A DNA stretch of 39,540 nt from the IMG/VR virus record IMGVR_UViG_3300009081_000023, positions 1 through 39,540 of that record. The stretch is one strand, 5' to 3'. The DNA comes from a virus. The position numbers were made by a program, and so were the translations under genes. Shown here piece by piece: positions 22,049-30,358 of this stretch (position 1 is the first letter of the stretch; each line of letters starts with the position of its first letter). The notes beneath the pieces were generated by a model, which had not been told where the DNA came from, made no database searches, and was given only the letters and a program-made list of their open reading frames with translations.

Positions 22049-22884
22049 GTAACAACCCAGTAGGAACAGAATTCGAAGAAGAGGCAGAAAGCCAAATTGG
22101 CCCAGCCCCAGCCTTGACCGCGACCACATCTACCAGGGGCATCCAATCTGGCACCCTGCTCCCGCCTCGCGTTATCACGGGAATTAGCCAAGAATCTGGT
22201 GTGACCGTATCCAACGAAAATGAACTCGTTGACCCCCGCGCCTCGCAGGCTTACAATACCAATCGGTCGCTTGGTGTGGCCATCCCCAGAGATGCTTTCG
22301 GATACCGCGGAAGCGGACTCGTCGACAAGAACGGTGTAGTTACCCGCGGCCAGTACGACGTAGACAAAGAAGTAGAAAACGTCATGGCTGGCGTCGGCGA
22401 CGCAGAGGTCCGCCTGGCCTATGCGCGGGCCTTTGCTTCCCGTGGACTGTACGGCGAAAAAGGTAAGCCGTCCCAGTCTGGTCTGGATGGCAAAGACATT
22501 GCCGCGTGGAAAGACTTCATCCGATACGCCAACTTCAACGGTCTTACCGTAGACGCGGCCCTGCCGAAGTTCCTCGCCGAGTTCAAACCAACCATCCCAC
22601 AGCCCACCCGCATCCGCACCACCCCACGCGAGAACACCCGAGCCGTTTTCCAAGAGTCTGTCAGCCGCATTTTGGGTCGGGCGGTCCCAGCGTCGGCAAT
22701 CGAAAAGTTTGTTCGCGCTTACGAGCAATCAGAAATCTCTGAAGCCCGTGGCGGCGCCGCCGCCCCCAGCCTTCAAGTCGCCGCCGAACAATCCATCCAA
22801 CAGCAATTCGGCGACGTCGCGCAGGCGAACTCGACACTACAGTTGATGGACGTGCTTTCCAATAAACTCAAAGGACTTGCCTAG
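22045..22884 (+). CDS. probable internal/ejection protein, 279 aa
   Basis: It starts with ATGA overlapping the previous stop and ends overlapping the next start. The N-terminal 90 residues are low in structure. The middle has VRLAYARAFASRGLYGEKG and DGKDIAAWKDFIRYANFNGL, a repeated-looking pattern seen in actinophage structural proteins. The C-terminal 80 residues are helical (VSRILGRAVPASAIEKFVRA). Tight coupling to the 1602-aa and 701-aa genes suggests one complex. Function inferred from position. Confidence 0.6.
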   Translation: MSNNPVGTEFEEEAESQIGPAPALTATTSTRGIQSGTLLPPRVITGISQESGVTVSNENELVDPRASQAYNTNRSLGVAIPRDAFGYRGSGLVDKNGVVTRGQYDVDKEVENVMAGVGDAEVRLAYARAFASRGLYGEKGKPSQSGLDGKDIAAWKDFIRYANFNGLTVDAALPKFLAEFKPTIPQPTRIRTTPRENTRAVFQESVSRILGRAVPASAIEKFVRAYEQSEISEARGGAAAPSLQVAAEQSIQQQFGDVAQANSTLQLMDVLSNKLKGLA

Positions 22885-24989
22885 TGGCTGACAATTTCAT
22901 TCTTACTAGCGACAAGTACGACTTTGACCTGACGCTCCCAGAAAACCAGATTCCAGCGCCACCCATCAAGGCAACCAAACAGCAACTCGAAGAGCAACTG
23001 ACCCAAGCCGAAAGCCTATTCGACCAACTCCAAAAAGGTTATGTTGCCAACTCTGATAGGTACGCCTCACGTTCAGAGTTCGACAAAGCAAAGCGTGAAA
23101 CTCTGCTCATGATTCAGGAAACCATCCCAGCGGACCTGAATCGTATCGCTAAATGGGAAGAAAAATATTCGGTAAAGAGTAAGGATTCTGCGGTTGGTAA
23201 GCCTTCGGTTGCAATACCAGCAAGCCGCGTATACGAGTTACAGCAGGAATACAAAGATTACCAAAAGATTGCAAACAATCCTCCCGCTTCCGTAAAAAGA
23301 TATTTGGACGCAATCAAGGAGGTACGCAACCTTCAAGCCAAGATGGACAAAGCAGGCACCAAGGAAAGCAAGATGTCGGACGCCGACAAGTATCTTGCGT
23401 TGGCCGCCGCATGGCAAAAGGTACGCCCCGCCATTACCCCAGAAGTCGAGGAATTTGCACGAAAGTCGGTCCCAACTTCAATCAACAGATACGGCGAAGT
23501 GCTGACTATTTCCAGCACGACAAAACGAGATGACCGTTTCACTTCTGCTGAAGTTGACAGTTTCTTTGAATCAAATTTGAATAACGCAATGAAGGCCGCG
23601 GAACGCCAGTTCTCTGATGTTGTTGTTGTCAGCGAGGACCGATGGGGCAGGCCGCTGGAAAGCACCAGAATCAGGAATGAGAAGCAGTCGGCCGAGTTGG
23701 CATCTTTTGAGAACAGGTTGAACCAGGTGGTCGGTGGGACCGCTAACGCCGCAGACGTAATCCAGGTTGGTACTGGTGTGTCCGCTACGCCAGTTACCCC
23801 AGTCGGGGGCGCCCCTGGCCAAGAGAACCGTGGCGCTATGACTGGCCGTTTGGGTCAGCAGGCCCTAACCCCACAAGCCGCCGCACAAGACCGACAGTTC
23901 GCTGGAGCCCGTCCAGTCGAGACACCGCGCGTCGCTACCGAAACGGTCGGTGATTTCCGTGGCGCTATGACTGGACAACTTGAGGCAGGGCTTGGCGCTC
24001 GCGGTCCCGTCACCCCTTCAAGAAGGACTGGCGATGGCACAAGCGTGGGCTCTGCTGGCCCTAGCGGCGGAGGTGGCGGGGGAGTAGGTGGCGCTGGAGG
24101 AGCCGCAGGCGCGGCCACCATTGACGGCAAAAAGGCTGGCCTCAACTGGGAAGACAACATCCGCAAATACTTCCCCAAACAAGCGTGGCTACTCGACGAA
24201 GTTGACCGAGGCTCCAACGCAGACCTGTTCGACCTCCTCAAAGAATACTCTGTACCGCGCCCACTCACCCAAGAAGAAATTGCTATCTTCGCGGCACGTC
24301 TCGAAAACACGGGCTACTACAAGGGTCTTGCAAGTAGCGGCAAGATTCGCCAAATCAAATCAGTTGTCGGCGACATCGGCTTCGACACAACCGACTTCAC
24401 ACAGTTCGTCAACCGTGCCATCAACCTCGGCTGGGAAGGCGACCGACTCGCCCAAGAAACATACCGAGAAGTATTCAGCACCAACCCAGACGGTTCATAC
24501 ATCAACCCTGTTGCCGCCCAACGCGCCCTCAAATCCAACGACTACCTGGGACTCGCTAAGGTGTCGCGCGAATACTTCAACCCTGTCGGCACTGACGCGG
24601 CCAACACCCGCATCGTGCGTGTACTCACTGGTGAACAAAACTCAGAAGACTTCGTAAGACAGGAACGCGAACTAGCCAAGCAACGCTACGCCCACCTTGC
24701 CCCTCTCATCGACCAGGGTCTTTCTCTCGAAGACATCGCATCCAACTACAAACGCACCGCCGCAGAAATCTTGGAGCGCGACATCAACAGTATCGACATG
24801 AGCCAAGCCGACTACGAGGTAGCCCTCAAGTTCGGCGAGGAAGGCAAACAGCGTGTCATGACCAACGGCGAATGGGAACGACTGCTCCGCACTGACGCCA
24901 AGTATGGTTGGGACAAAACAGAAAACGCTAAGGCTGAAGCCAGGTCTTTGGCCAACACGGTGGTTCAAGCGTTCGGGAGGATTATCTAA
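22884..24989 (+). CDS. probable internal/ejection protein, 701 aa
   Basis: It starts at a GTG overlapping the previous stop (TAGTG). The first 250 residues are coiled-coil-like (QQLEEQLTQAESLFDQLQKG). A linker at about 275-410 is Gly/Ala/Gln/Thr-rich and contains two short repeats RGAMTGRLGQ and RGAMTGQLEA, then a poly-Gly stretch. The C-terminal 290 residues form a second helical domain beginning GLNWEDNIRKYFPKQAWLLD. Such two-part helical proteins near the portal are typical ejection proteins. No enzyme motif seen. Confidence 0.6.
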   Translation: MADNFILTSDKYDFDLTLPENQIPAPPIKATKQQLEEQLTQAESLFDQLQKGYVANSDRYASRSEFDKAKRETLLMIQETIPADLNRIAKWEEKYSVKSKDSAVGKPSVAIPASRVYELQQEYKDYQKIANNPPASVKRYLDAIKEVRNLQAKMDKAGTKESKMSDADKYLALAAAWQKVRPAITPEVEEFARKSVPTSINRYGEVLTISSTTKRDDRFTSAEVDSFFESNLNNAMKAAERQFSDVVVVSEDRWGRPLESTRIRNEKQSAELASFENRLNQVVGGTANAADVIQVGTGVSATPVTPVGGAPGQENRGAMTGRLGQQALTPQAAAQDRQFAGARPVETPRVATETVGDFRGAMTGQLEAGLGARGPVTPSRRTGDGTSVGSAGPSGGGGGGVGGAGGAAGAATIDGKKAGLNWEDNIRKYFPKQAWLLDEVDRGSNADLFDLLKEYSVPRPLTQEEIAIFAARLENTGYYKGLASSGKIRQIKSVVGDIGFDTTDFTQFVNRAINLGWEGDRLAQETYREVFSTNPDGSYINPVAAQRALKSNDYLGLAKVSREYFNPVGTDAANTRIVRVLTGEQNSEDFVRQERELAKQRYAHLAPLIDQGLSLEDIASNYKRTAAEILERDINSIDMSQADYEVALKFGEEGKQRVMTNGEWERLLRTDAKYGWDKTENAKAEARSLANTVVQAFGRII

Positions 24990-25966
24990 TGAGTATGCCA
25001 AACGTGATGTCGCCAGATGATTTCATGGCGCAAAATTTTCCGACTACCGAAACAACTTTTATTGACGAAAGAATGGAAAGCGACGAGGAAAGACTGACTC
25101 GCTCAGACATCGACAAAGCAATCTCAGACTTCTACAACCGTCAAACCGCACAAGACACAGAAACCGCAACCTCAATTATTGCGAACGTCTTTTCCTATTT
25201 CGGCATGTCCGACCCCGAACTGGTCGACGCCCTACGCACCGCCCTTGCCGAACGTCGCATCACAGGCTCGTCCACGGTTGATGATGTCGGTATCCAGTTG
25301 CGGGAAAACCCAGCATTCCAGCGCAGGTTCTCAGCCAACGAGGCTCGCCGCCGCGCAGGCAAACCGCAATACACAATCAGCGAGTACCTTCAACTCGAAA
25401 ACTCCTACCGCTCCGTCCTCCTTGCGGGCGGCATGGACCCAGGGTTCTATGACAGTCCAGAAGATTTCCAGCGTTTTATCGAACGGGACATTTCCCCAGA
25501 AGAACTTAGAACAAGGGTGCAACAGGGTTACCAAGCGGTAAGGGAAGCCGACCCCGCTGTAGTCGAAGAACTCAAAACCCTTTACGGGCTCAATGACAAC
25601 CAGTTGGCCTCTTTCTTTATCGACCCAGAACGGACCCGCGAAAGCGTTGTCCGTGCCGCACGCGCCGCCGAGATTGCCACCCAGGCCCGCCAACAGGCCA
25701 ACATGCCTCTCGCCGCAGGAGAAGCCGAACTGTTAGCACGCCAGGGAATCACCCAGGAAGAAGCCCGCGCGGGATTCGGACAAATCCAACTCGGCCAAGA
25801 GTTACTCCAAACCCAGTTACAAGGCGAAGAAGCACTCACCCGCGAAGACATCCTGGGCGCAACCTTCGGAACCAACGCCGCCGCCACACAACGTGTCGCA
25901 ACCCGTGCTCGTAAGCGTCGAGCAACCTTCGAACAAGGCGGACAGGTCGCCCTCGGCGAAGCCTAA
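24989..25966 (+). CDS. probable internal/ejection protein, 325 aa
   Basis: Its ATG overlaps the previous stop. It is helical and shows a pattern known in actinophage structural proteins: FQRRFSANEARRRAGK, YTISEYLQLENSYRSVLL, GGMDPGFYDSPEDFQRFI, DISPEELRTRVQQGYQAVRE, LASFFIDPERTRESVVRAAR. The C-terminus is basic (TRARKRRATFEQGG). The three genes 22045-25966 probably form a set of core proteins. A predicted promoter begins just past its stop. Confidence 0.65.
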   Translation: MSMPNVMSPDDFMAQNFPTTETTFIDERMESDEERLTRSDIDKAISDFYNRQTAQDTETATSIIANVFSYFGMSDPELVDALRTALAERRITGSSTVDDVGIQLRENPAFQRRFSANEARRRAGKPQYTISEYLQLENSYRSVLLAGGMDPGFYDSPEDFQRFIERDISPEELRTRVQQGYQAVREADPAVVEELKTLYGLNDNQLASFFIDPERTRESVVRAARAAEIATQARQQANMPLAAGEAELLARQGITQEEARAGFGQIQLGQELLQTQLQGEEALTREDILGATFGTNAAATQRVATRARKRRATFEQGGQVALGEA

Positions 25967-25969
25967 TAG

Positions 25970-25998
25970 TTGATTCTGTCGTAAGACAGCACTACAGT
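25970..25998 (+). promoter_or_regulatory. predicted promoter for scaffold and capsid with internal inverted repeat
   Basis: TTGATT (25970-25975), a 17-base spacer and TACAGT (25993-25998), in the 159-base gap before the scaffold gene. The spacer holds the inverted repeat CTGTC-GTAA-GACAG (25976-25989), which includes the 9-base core of the dispersed motif, so a protein bound there would block the promoter. Downstream is a possible hairpin with arms CCGTGC and GCACGG (about 26028-26056). Confidence 0.5.
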
Positions 25999-26125
25999 TC
26001 GTAACGATACTTCTTCAAGTAGGAACCCGTGCGGGCGCCCCCCGACCTGCACGGTGCATACGGGGTGACCAATCAAACAGCCGCCACGGTCCTCCGCTGT
26101 GGTGTGGGTAAAAGGAGAGTGCCAT

Positions 26126-26569
26126 ATGTCAGACATTGACAACTACGACAGCGACATGGAAGAGTCCAACAACCGAAATCCCGTAAGGGCTCGGATGAAG
26201 GAACTGGAAAAGGAAGCCGCGGAACTTCGCAAGAAGGTAGCGGACGCCGAAACAGCCAAACGTGAACTTGCTTTCGTGAAAGCGGGCATCGACCCGAATT
26301 CACCGATGAGCAAATACTTCATGAAAGGCTACGACGGTGAACTGGACCCAGACGCAATCCGACAGGCCGCTGTAGAGGCACAGTTGATTAGTCCCCCAGA
26401 CGCCACGCCAACCCAGGTGGAAGCGGCAGGGTGGCAGAAAGTCGCAAAGATTGCGGCAGGAAGCCACACCGCCCAGCCACCCGTTGACTGGAGCCAAAGA
26501 CTACAGAACGCTGAGTCTCAGAAAGAAGTAGAAGCAATCCTGGCAGAGTATGCACGAGCAAACCAATAA
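26126..26569 (+). CDS. scaffolding protein
   Basis: A 147-aa acidic helical protein with AAAGGAGAG before its ATG. It has a coiled-coil core (RARMKELEKEAAELRKKVAD, then ETAKRELAFVKAGI), the motif DPNSPMSKYFMKGYDG typical of actinophage scaffolds, and a C-terminal helix (SQKEVEAILAEYARANQ). Scaffolds guide prohead assembly and are lost before DNA entry. It directly precedes the capsid gene. Confidence 0.85.
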   Translation: MSDIDNYDSDMEESNNRNPVRARMKELEKEAAELRKKVADAETAKRELAFVKAGIDPNSPMSKYFMKGYDGELDPDAIRQAAVEAQLISPPDATPTQVEAAGWQKVAKIAAGSHTAQPPVDWSQRLQNAESQKEVEAILAEYARANQ

Positions 26570-26596
26570 CCATCTCTAGCAAAGGAAACAAAAATC

Positions 26597-27565
26597 ATGG
26601 CAGGAGAGACCACTACCTCTTCGCTGTCTGTTGACCAGGTTGCATTTGACCGCCTCGCGTACTTCGCGTTGCGTTCGGAACTCCTGTTCGACCAGGCCGC
26701 AGACGTCCAGCCAACCCAGCAGGCAATGCCTGGAACTGGCGTCACGTTCACCATCTTCGCCGACATCGCCGCGGCGACAGCCACCCTCAACGAGGTAACG
26801 GATGTCACCCCAACGGCACTGTCAGACAGCCAGGTGACCGTCACCCTCAACGAGTACGGTAACGCAGTTGTCACCACAGCCAAGTTGCGCGGCACCGCGT
26901 TCCTTGACGTGGACAGCGCCGCCGCAAACATCATCGGCTACAACGCAGGTGATTCCATCGACCAGGTTGTCCGTGAAGTGCTTGCTGGTGGAACCAACGT
27001 GGTATACGGCACGGGCGGCTCAACCGACCCATCAAGCCGCACCACCATCCAGGCTGAAGACATCATCGACGCCGACGACGTCCGTCGTGTTGTAGCCCAG
27101 TTGCGTGCCGCGAACGTCGCTACGTTCGAAGGCTCGTACATGGGATTCATCCACCCAGACGTGTCGTACGACTTCCGTTCAGCAACCGACGCCGCCGCAT
27201 GGCGAACCCCGGCCAACTATGTTGACCCGACGGGTATCTACAACGGTGAAATCGGCAAGTTCGAATCGGTCCGCTTCATCGAGACCCCACGCGCCAAGGT
27301 GTTCACGAACGCCTCGAACGGTTCGGGTTCGACGGGCACGGTAGACGTGTACTGCACGCACATCATGGGCCGTCAGGCACTTGCTAAGGCGTTCAGCACC
27401 TCGGACGGAAACGGCGCTGTGCCGAAGATTGTCCGCGGCAACGTCACCGACTTGCTGATGCGTCTCCAGCCGCTCGGCTGGTATTGGCTGGGTGGCTACG
27501 GTCGCTTCCGTGAGGCAAGCCTCCGTCGCATCGAGTCCTCGTCAAGCATTGGCGTGAACGCTTAA
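26597..27565 (+). CDS. major capsid protein, N4-gp56-like
   Basis: A 322-aa protein with AAAGGAAA before ATG. The pattern fits the N4-gp56 family of HK97-fold coat proteins: TVTLNEYGNAVVTTAKLRGT, SAAANIIGYNAGDSIDQVVRE, VLAGGTNVVYGTGG, and a peripheral domain with GSYMGFIHPDVSYDFRS and the C-terminal RGNVTDLLMRLQPLGWYWLG. Its codons are strongly C/G-ended, as expected for a highly expressed gene. A strong terminator follows. It is the most secure structural assignment after the terminase. Confidence 0.88.
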   Translation: MAGETTTSSLSVDQVAFDRLAYFALRSELLFDQAADVQPTQQAMPGTGVTFTIFADIAAATATLNEVTDVTPTALSDSQVTVTLNEYGNAVVTTAKLRGTAFLDVDSAAANIIGYNAGDSIDQVVREVLAGGTNVVYGTGGSTDPSSRTTIQAEDIIDADDVRRVVAQLRAANVATFEGSYMGFIHPDVSYDFRSATDAAAWRTPANYVDPTGIYNGEIGKFESVRFIETPRAKVFTNASNGSGSTGTVDVYCTHIMGRQALAKAFSTSDGNGAVPKIVRGNVTDLLMRLQPLGWYWLGGYGRFREASLRRIESSSSIGVNA

Positions 27566-27584
27566 CCAGTAAACGGTTGCACTA

Positions 27585-27610
27585 GGGCCACCCTTCGGGG
27601 TGGCCCTTTT
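27585..27610 (+). terminator. strong intrinsic terminator after capsid gene
   Basis: GGGCCACCC-TTCG-GGGTGGCCC (27585-27606), a 9-base GC stem with a stable UUCG loop, followed by TTTT. It separates the scaffold-capsid unit from the tail genes, probably to keep capsid expression high. Confidence 0.9.
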
Positions 27611-27640
27611 GCTATTATCAAACAAGTCGAAAGGCCCTGA

Positions 27641-28003
27641 ATGTCCATCAGCAATTACGCGGAAAACAAACTGCTTGATACGTTGCGTAACCAGTCGTTC
27701 GCTGTTACTACTGCTTATGTGAAGTTGCATTTGGGGGACTCTGGCGAGGATGGAACCTCTAACGCCGCCACCGAAACAACCCGTAAGGCTGTGTCATGGA
27801 ACGCGGCTTCGTCTGGGTCTATGTCGTCTAGCGCGACTTTGGAGTGGACGAATGTGGCGGCTACGGAGACGTATACGCATTGGTCGATGTGGGATAACGC
27901 TACGGCTGGTAACTGTTTGTGGACGGGTTCGTTGTCGGCTTCTGCGTCTGTGACGGCTGGGGACACTTTCCAAATTACGTCGCTTACGTTGACGTTGGAC
28001 TAG
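27641..28003 (+). CDS. tail-fibre-like beta-sandwich protein
   Basis: A 120-aa protein with GAAAGG before the start. MSISNYAENKLLDTLRNQSF, then TTAYVKLHLGDSGEDG, KAVSWNAASSGSMSSSATLEW, YTHWSMWDNATAGNCLW and SVTAGDTFQITSLTLTL form a family of small phage tail proteins that start with a short helix and continue as a jelly-roll. From here codons shift to G/T-ended (acg, gcg, ttg), unlike the capsid gene just before. Confidence 0.7.
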   Translation: MSISNYAENKLLDTLRNQSFAVTTAYVKLHLGDSGEDGTSNAATETTRKAVSWNAASSGSMSSSATLEWTNVAATETYTHWSMWDNATAGNCLWTGSLSASASVTAGDTFQITSLTLTLD

Positions 28004-28017
28004 TTGGGTGGCCCTGA

Positions 28018-28254
28018 GTGGCGACTAACTTTCCCACCTCTCTTGATGCGCTGACTAATCCGGCGGCTGGTGACAGTCTTACTAGCCCGTCTCATGCGGG
28101 GCAACATGCGGATGCGAATGATGCGATTGAGGCGTTGGAGGCGAAGGTTGGGGTGAATGGTTCGACGGTTGCGACTAGTCTAGATTTCAAGGTTAATAAT
28201 CCGCTCAACTCTGCGCAGTTGGGGGCAATTATCATTTGCGACGTAGGAGTTTGA
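28018..28254 (+). CDS. small tail-fibre N-terminal-type protein
   Basis: A 78-aa protein from a GTG start. MATNFPTSLDALTNPAAGDS, then HAGQHADANDAIEALEAKVG is a very common phage tail-fibre attachment motif that usually precedes a long fibre; here it stops after 78 residues. It may be a stand-alone adaptor, or the remnant of a fibre broken up by recombination. Neighbouring small fibre genes fit a modular receptor-binding region. Confidence 0.65.
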   Translation: MATNFPTSLDALTNPAAGDSLTSPSHAGQHADANDAIEALEAKVGVNGSTVATSLDFKVNNPLNSAQLGAIIICDVGV

Positions 28255-28255
28255 T

Positions 28256-28594
28256 ATGGCTATTGGTGACAGGAACGAGGCGCGGCTTGGTGGGCCTACC
28301 CAGTTGGGTACGACTACTACGACTATTTGTACTGCGGCTACGGGGTATGCGGAGATTTTGAAGCAGATTGTTATTTGTAACACGGACACGGTTGACCGTA
28401 CGGTGACGTTGGCTGTTGGGTCTGCTGCTACTGCGGCGAATCGTTTGATGTCGGGTTTGCCGATTGGTGCTAATGACACGGTTGTGTTTGATACGGCGAT
28501 TGTGTTGGCGGCTGGTGAGACGTTGCAGGGTTTGTCGGATACGGCTGACAAGGTGACTGTGACTGTTGTCGGCTGGGAGAAGCAGACCGCGTAA
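28256..28594 (+). CDS. small tail-associated protein
   Basis: A 112-aa protein, almost all beta-strand (TQLGTTTTTICTAATGYAEI, ILKQIVICNTDTVDRTVTL, LQGLSDTADKVTVTVVGWE). It resembles small phage proteins that cap or decorate fibres. It starts one base after the previous stop and overlaps the next start (TAATG). Codon use is strongly G/T-ended. Confidence 0.6.
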   Translation: MAIGDRNEARLGGPTQLGTTTTTICTAATGYAEILKQIVICNTDTVDRTVTLAVGSAATAANRLMSGLPIGANDTVVFDTAIVLAAGETLQGLSDTADKVTVTVVGWEKQTA

Positions 28595-29487
28595 TGGGTA
28601 TCGGTTCTACTTACGGTTCCCTTGGGTTACAGGGTTATGAGGAGTGGAAACTGAAGCAACCTTTTGATGTTGAATATCTGGTCGTGGGTGGCGGCGGTGG
28701 TGGTGGTCGAGGTACTGGTGGCGGTTCTGGAACTGGCGGCGGTGGCGGTGGAGCGGGTGGATTTCTGACTTCTACCGTCAAAGTGTCAGTTGGCGCGTCG
28801 TACACGGTCACAGTCGGTGCAGGCGGAACTGGTGGAACATCAAACACAAATGGTTCAAACTCTGTATTTTTTTCATTTACAGCAACTGGCGGAGGTCGTG
28901 GCGGTGGAACGCAGTCTGTAGGCAATGGTGGTTCAGGTGGAGGCTCCGCACGAGACACCAACGGTTCGGCGGCGGGCACTGGTATTTCTGGTCAAGGTTT
29001 TGCTGGTGGTATTAGTTCTGGTGCGGCAGGGTGGAAGGGCGCTGGCGGTGGTGGTGGTGCGTCGGCGTTGGGCGGTAACGGTGGGGGCACTGGCGCAGAG
29101 GCTGGGGAGTTTGCTGGAAGCGGTGGTGCTGGAACAGCGTCGTCAATTACTGGTTCATCGGTTACTTATGCTGGTGGCGGTGGTGGTGCGCAGGCGGGAA
29201 CTGCTAACTCTGGCGGTTTGGGCGGGGTCGGTGGCGGCGGCAACGGTGCTAGTCGTTCGCGTAATGCTTCATCTGGTGCGGCGAACACGGGCGGAGGTGG
29301 TGGTGGCACAGAAACCTCTTTTGCTAGTGGCGGCACGATGGATGGCGGTTCGGGTGTAGTAATACTTTCTTATCCAACTTCTTGGACTATCACGGCTGGC
29401 GGGACGTTGGCGTCTTCAACGACGACGGCGGGTAGCAAGAAGGTCACGACGTTTACTTCTGGCACAGGAACAATCACTTTCTCATGA
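28594..29487 (+). CDS. glycine-rich tail adhesin
   Basis: A 297-aa protein. After a 30-residue leader (EEWKLKQPFDVEYLVVGG) most of the chain is Gly runs broken by short strands (GGGGRGTGGGSGTGGGGGG and many alike). It ends with a beta domain (SGVVILSYPTSWTITAGGTL, TGTITFS). Gly-rich loops of this kind form polyglycine-II lattices in phage adhesins such as S16 gp38 and similar tip proteins. A paralogous design with the same leader idea (IAVGGG) and end (GTVTF) occurs at 38337-39023. Receptor binding is inferred. Confidence 0.7.
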   Translation: MGIGSTYGSLGLQGYEEWKLKQPFDVEYLVVGGGGGGGRGTGGGSGTGGGGGGAGGFLTSTVKVSVGASYTVTVGAGGTGGTSNTNGSNSVFFSFTATGGGRGGGTQSVGNGGSGGGSARDTNGSAAGTGISGQGFAGGISSGAAGWKGAGGGGGASALGGNGGGTGAEAGEFAGSGGAGTASSITGSSVTYAGGGGGAQAGTANSGGLGGVGGGGNGASRSRNASSGAANTGGGGGGTETSFASGGTMDGGSGVVILSYPTSWTITAGGTLASSTTTAGSKKVTTFTSGTGTITFS

Positions 29488-30113
29488 CCATTTCTGCTAC
29501 TACCCAAGGGCTACGCCCCGGTGTGTGCCTGTCTACGTCGCGTCCTGCTGTCCCGTTTGATGGGATGCTGATTTATGAGACGGACACGAACCGTGTGGCG
29601 GTGTACGACTCTAGTGCGTGGGTGTATAAAACACCTGACACGACCATTGGTTCGGTGTTGCAGGTTGTTTCAACAACTAAAACTGACACCTTTTCGTCCA
29701 GCACAATCAACGCTTGGACAGACGTAACCGGTCTTAGTGTTTCTATAACACCAAAATTTTCTAACAGCAAAATACTTGTATTTGCAACTGTCACCGGAAA
29801 CTTTTATGTTGTTGGCACCTCGGGCCGAGGACTTCGTATTGCTAGAGATTCAACCGCTCTCGCAGTTGGCGACACCGCTGGGAGCCGCGTTAGTTCAACC
29901 TCAACAGACCATCAGTCAAACACAGAAGTGCAACAGTCTGTGACTATGCAGTATCTTGATTCACCAGCATCTGCATCTTCTCTTACTTACAAAGTGCAAT
30001 TTTTTGCTCAAACCGGTGGCACTATTTATATTAACCGTAGCGCTGGAGATACCGACGCTAATTACACTCAGAGAACTTCATCTACAATTACGGTTATGGA
30101 GATTGCAGGATGA
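29484..30113 (+). CDS. receptor-binding fibre protein with shared N-terminal module
   Basis: A 209-aa protein, ATGA overlap with the adhesin gene. The first 55 residues (GLRPGVCLSTSRPAVPFDG, MLIYETDTNRVAVYDSSAWV) are a module also found at the start of the 30358 gene. The rest is beta-rich (SVSITPKFSNSKILVFATVT, QQSVTMQYLDSPASASSLTY, TQRTSSTITVMEIAG), a jelly-roll-like tip typical of phage receptor-binding proteins. It overlaps the next gene by 4 bases. Confidence 0.7.
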   Translation: MTISATTQGLRPGVCLSTSRPAVPFDGMLIYETDTNRVAVYDSSAWVYKTPDTTIGSVLQVVSTTKTDTFSSSTINAWTDVTGLSVSITPKFSNSKILVFATVTGNFYVVGTSGRGLRIARDSTALAVGDTAGSRVSSTSTDHQSNTEVQQSVTMQYLDSPASASSLTYKVQFFAQTGGTIYINRSAGDTDANYTQRTSSTITVMEIAG

Positions 30114-30358
30114 TTGACTACCCAGCCATCCTTACCCGACACTACGCAGGGTCTGAATGGACTTTGAACGGCGACGAATACACGGGCCTCACATGGCTAT
30201 CCGACACCCCTAAGCCGACACAAGAAGAACTTGACTCGTTGTGGGATACTACGGTTGCGATGATTGAACAAGAAAAAATAGATAGGCAGGCTGCTCGTCA
30301 GGCACTGCTTGACCGACTTGGTATCACTGCTGACGAAGCAAGGATGCTGTTGGGCTGA
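30110..30358 (+). CDS. small tail protein, fibre-assembly type
   Basis: An 82-aa protein between two fibre genes, sharing bases with both. MIDYPAILTRHYAGSEWTLN then GLTWLSDTPKPTQEELDSLW is a common layout of small proteins that follow fibres, with a helical C-terminus (DRQAARQALLDRLGITADEA). In other phages such proteins are called tail assembly or XkdW-like. Role inferred from neighbours. Confidence 0.65.
   Translation: MIDYPAILTRHYAGSEWTLNGDEYTGLTWLSDTPKPTQEELDSLWDTTVAMIEQEKIDRQAARQALLDRLGITADEARMLLG

Noticed and set aside
21260-22129. Open frame of 289 codons on the - strand
   Set aside because: Opposite the end of the 1602-aa gene, whose frame is continuous and coupled to its neighbours.
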